Shown: one piece after another, positions 6,081 to 6,790 of the stretch | Numbering within the stretch: position 1 is the first letter of the stretch | Layout: each line of letters begins with the position of its first letter | Assembly: GCA_020049615.1 (NCBI GenBank) | Contig: JAIFKN010000186.1 | Coordinates: 1-6,790, forward strand | Length of the DNA stretch: 6,790 bases | From: a bacterium | GTDB taxonomy: Bacteria; Planctomycetota; UBA11346 | Direction: 5' to 3' | Notes under the pieces: model-generated | What the model saw: the letters and a program-made list of their open reading frames with translations, nothing else | What the model was told of the DNA's origin: nothing | Databases searched by the model: none | Program-made: the position numbers and the translations under genes

Positions 6081-6790
6081 TCACTTGCCGGGGAAGCGGG
6101 ATTCGAGGCTCCGCAGCAGATGCCGCAGGTGCCAGTTGTCGGAGGAGTCGGGATCCTTCTGCGCGGCGTACACCGTGCGGACCTGGTCGACCACCGACGG
6201 GTCGTCCATCGCCATCAGCGCGTTCTGCACCGCCCAGCGCAGCGACCATGTGTTGCTGCTGTGGTGGGCGAGGATCGCCGGGATGGCGCTGGGGTCGCCG
6301 ATCCGGCCGAGGGCGTTGAGCGCCTGCTCCAGCACCTTCGACTTCTTGTCCGCGGCGATGGCGAGCAGCGGCTTGAGCGCCTTGCGCTCCTTGAAGCGGC
6401 CGAGCAGCGGGATGGCGTAGGCGGCGACCGGGCCGTCGAGCTGCTTCAGGGCGACGCCGGCCCAGCGCGGATCGGCCTCGTCGGTGACCGCATCCAGCAC
6501 CGCGTCGAGGCGGGCCTGTCCGGTCTTCTTCTCGCGGTCCTTGGCAGTGAAGGCCGGCGACATGCGCTGGAACGCCTGGTCCTTGCCGAGCCGGATCGCG
6601 GCCGAGGCGGCGGCGGGGAAGAGGTCGGCCTCGTCGCCGGCGAGATGGTCGGCGATCACCGCCAGCTGCGCGGCGTCGGCGCTGTCCAGCGCCGCCCGCG
6701 CCGCGACCTCGCGGTAGTCCTCGATCAGCGGCATGGCCGCGGCGGCGATGCGCGGATCGCGCTGCCGGGTCAGGGCCTCCAGCAGGATGC
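6081..6790 (-). CDS. HEAT-like helical repeat protein, C-terminal part, 5' end outside window
   Basis: The frame is open from the window edge to the TGA at 6081-6083 and gives 235 visible residues. The sequence is alanine- and leucine-rich and breaks into pairs of amphipathic helices of about 30 residues each, typical of HEAT or PBS-lyase-like repeats. The clearest unit lies near visible residues 150-195, with LEQALNALGRIGDPSAIPAI and then SLRWAVQNALMAMDDPSVV. Such solenoids bind other proteins and have no catalytic residues. It is the first visible gene of the MoxR/VWA block and probably serves as scaffold or substrate adaptor for the ATPase. I do not recognise the specific family. The missing N-terminal part could carry another domain, such as the SWIM zinc finger found in some related clusters. 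An ATG at 6734 is internal, because coding continues upstream of it without a stop. Confidence 0.75.
   Translation of the reverse strand, partial: ILLEALTRQRDPRIAAAAMPLIEDYREVAARAALDSADAAQLAVIADHLAGDEADLFPAAASAAIRLGKDQAFQRMSPAFTAKDREKKTGQARLDAVLDAVTDEADPRWAGVALKQLDGPVAAYAIPLLGRFKERKALKPLLAIAADKKSKVLEQALNALGRIGDPSAIPAILAHHSSNTWSLRWAVQNALMAMDDPSVVDQVRTVYAAQKDPDSSDNWHLRHLLRSLESRFPGK

Overview
This is a GC-rich bacterial segment in which every gene I can support lies on the minus strand. Transcription therefore runs from position 6790 down to position 1. The best taxonomic hint is the partial ECF sigma factor at the low-coordinate end. Its region 2 resembles the sigma-70 subfamily that is abundant in Planctomycetes, Verrucomicrobia and related phyla. 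I infer a high-GC member of that broad group but cannot name a genus.

The core (6790 to 1174) is a four-gene block. In order of transcription it holds the C-terminal part of a HEAT-like helical-repeat protein (6081-6790, 5' end outside the window), a MoxR-type AAA+ ATPase of the YehL subfamily (4839-5975), a 770-residue DUF5682/YehM-like protein (2426-4738), and a VWA/MIDAS protein of the YehP type (1174-2322). The order ATPase, YehM-like, YehP-like, and the three protein lengths, match the poorly characterised E. coli yehL-yehM-yehP cluster as I remember it. MoxR ATPases paired with VWA proteins usually act as chaperone-like or metal-insertion machines. The substrate here is unknown. The YehM-like protein carries motifs that resemble the TraB/EreA/ChaN-type fold, so it might be the enzymatic or substrate-recognising part.

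Each of the three junctions inside this block is filled by a copy of the same imperfect palindrome: two 28-nt arms built on the unit ACGGAGGA, around a 21-35 nt centre that is not conserved. The copies lie 4-11 nt from the upstream stop codon and 3-24 nt from the next start codon. One copy is inverted relative to the other two. This repeat family is the most unusual structural feature of the window.

Downstream of the VWA gene is a different repeat, eleven heptamers of the form GNCCAGC (1091-1167). Next comes a glutathione peroxidase with a probable Sec signal peptide and a Cys/Cys redox pair (497-1030), and then the start of the ECF sigma factor gene (1-370), which runs off the window. I found no tRNA, rRNA, CRISPR array, transposase or convincing factor-independent terminator. 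No gene-free stretch exceeds 300 bases. The longest gaps are 143 bases (1031-1173) and 126 bases (371-496).
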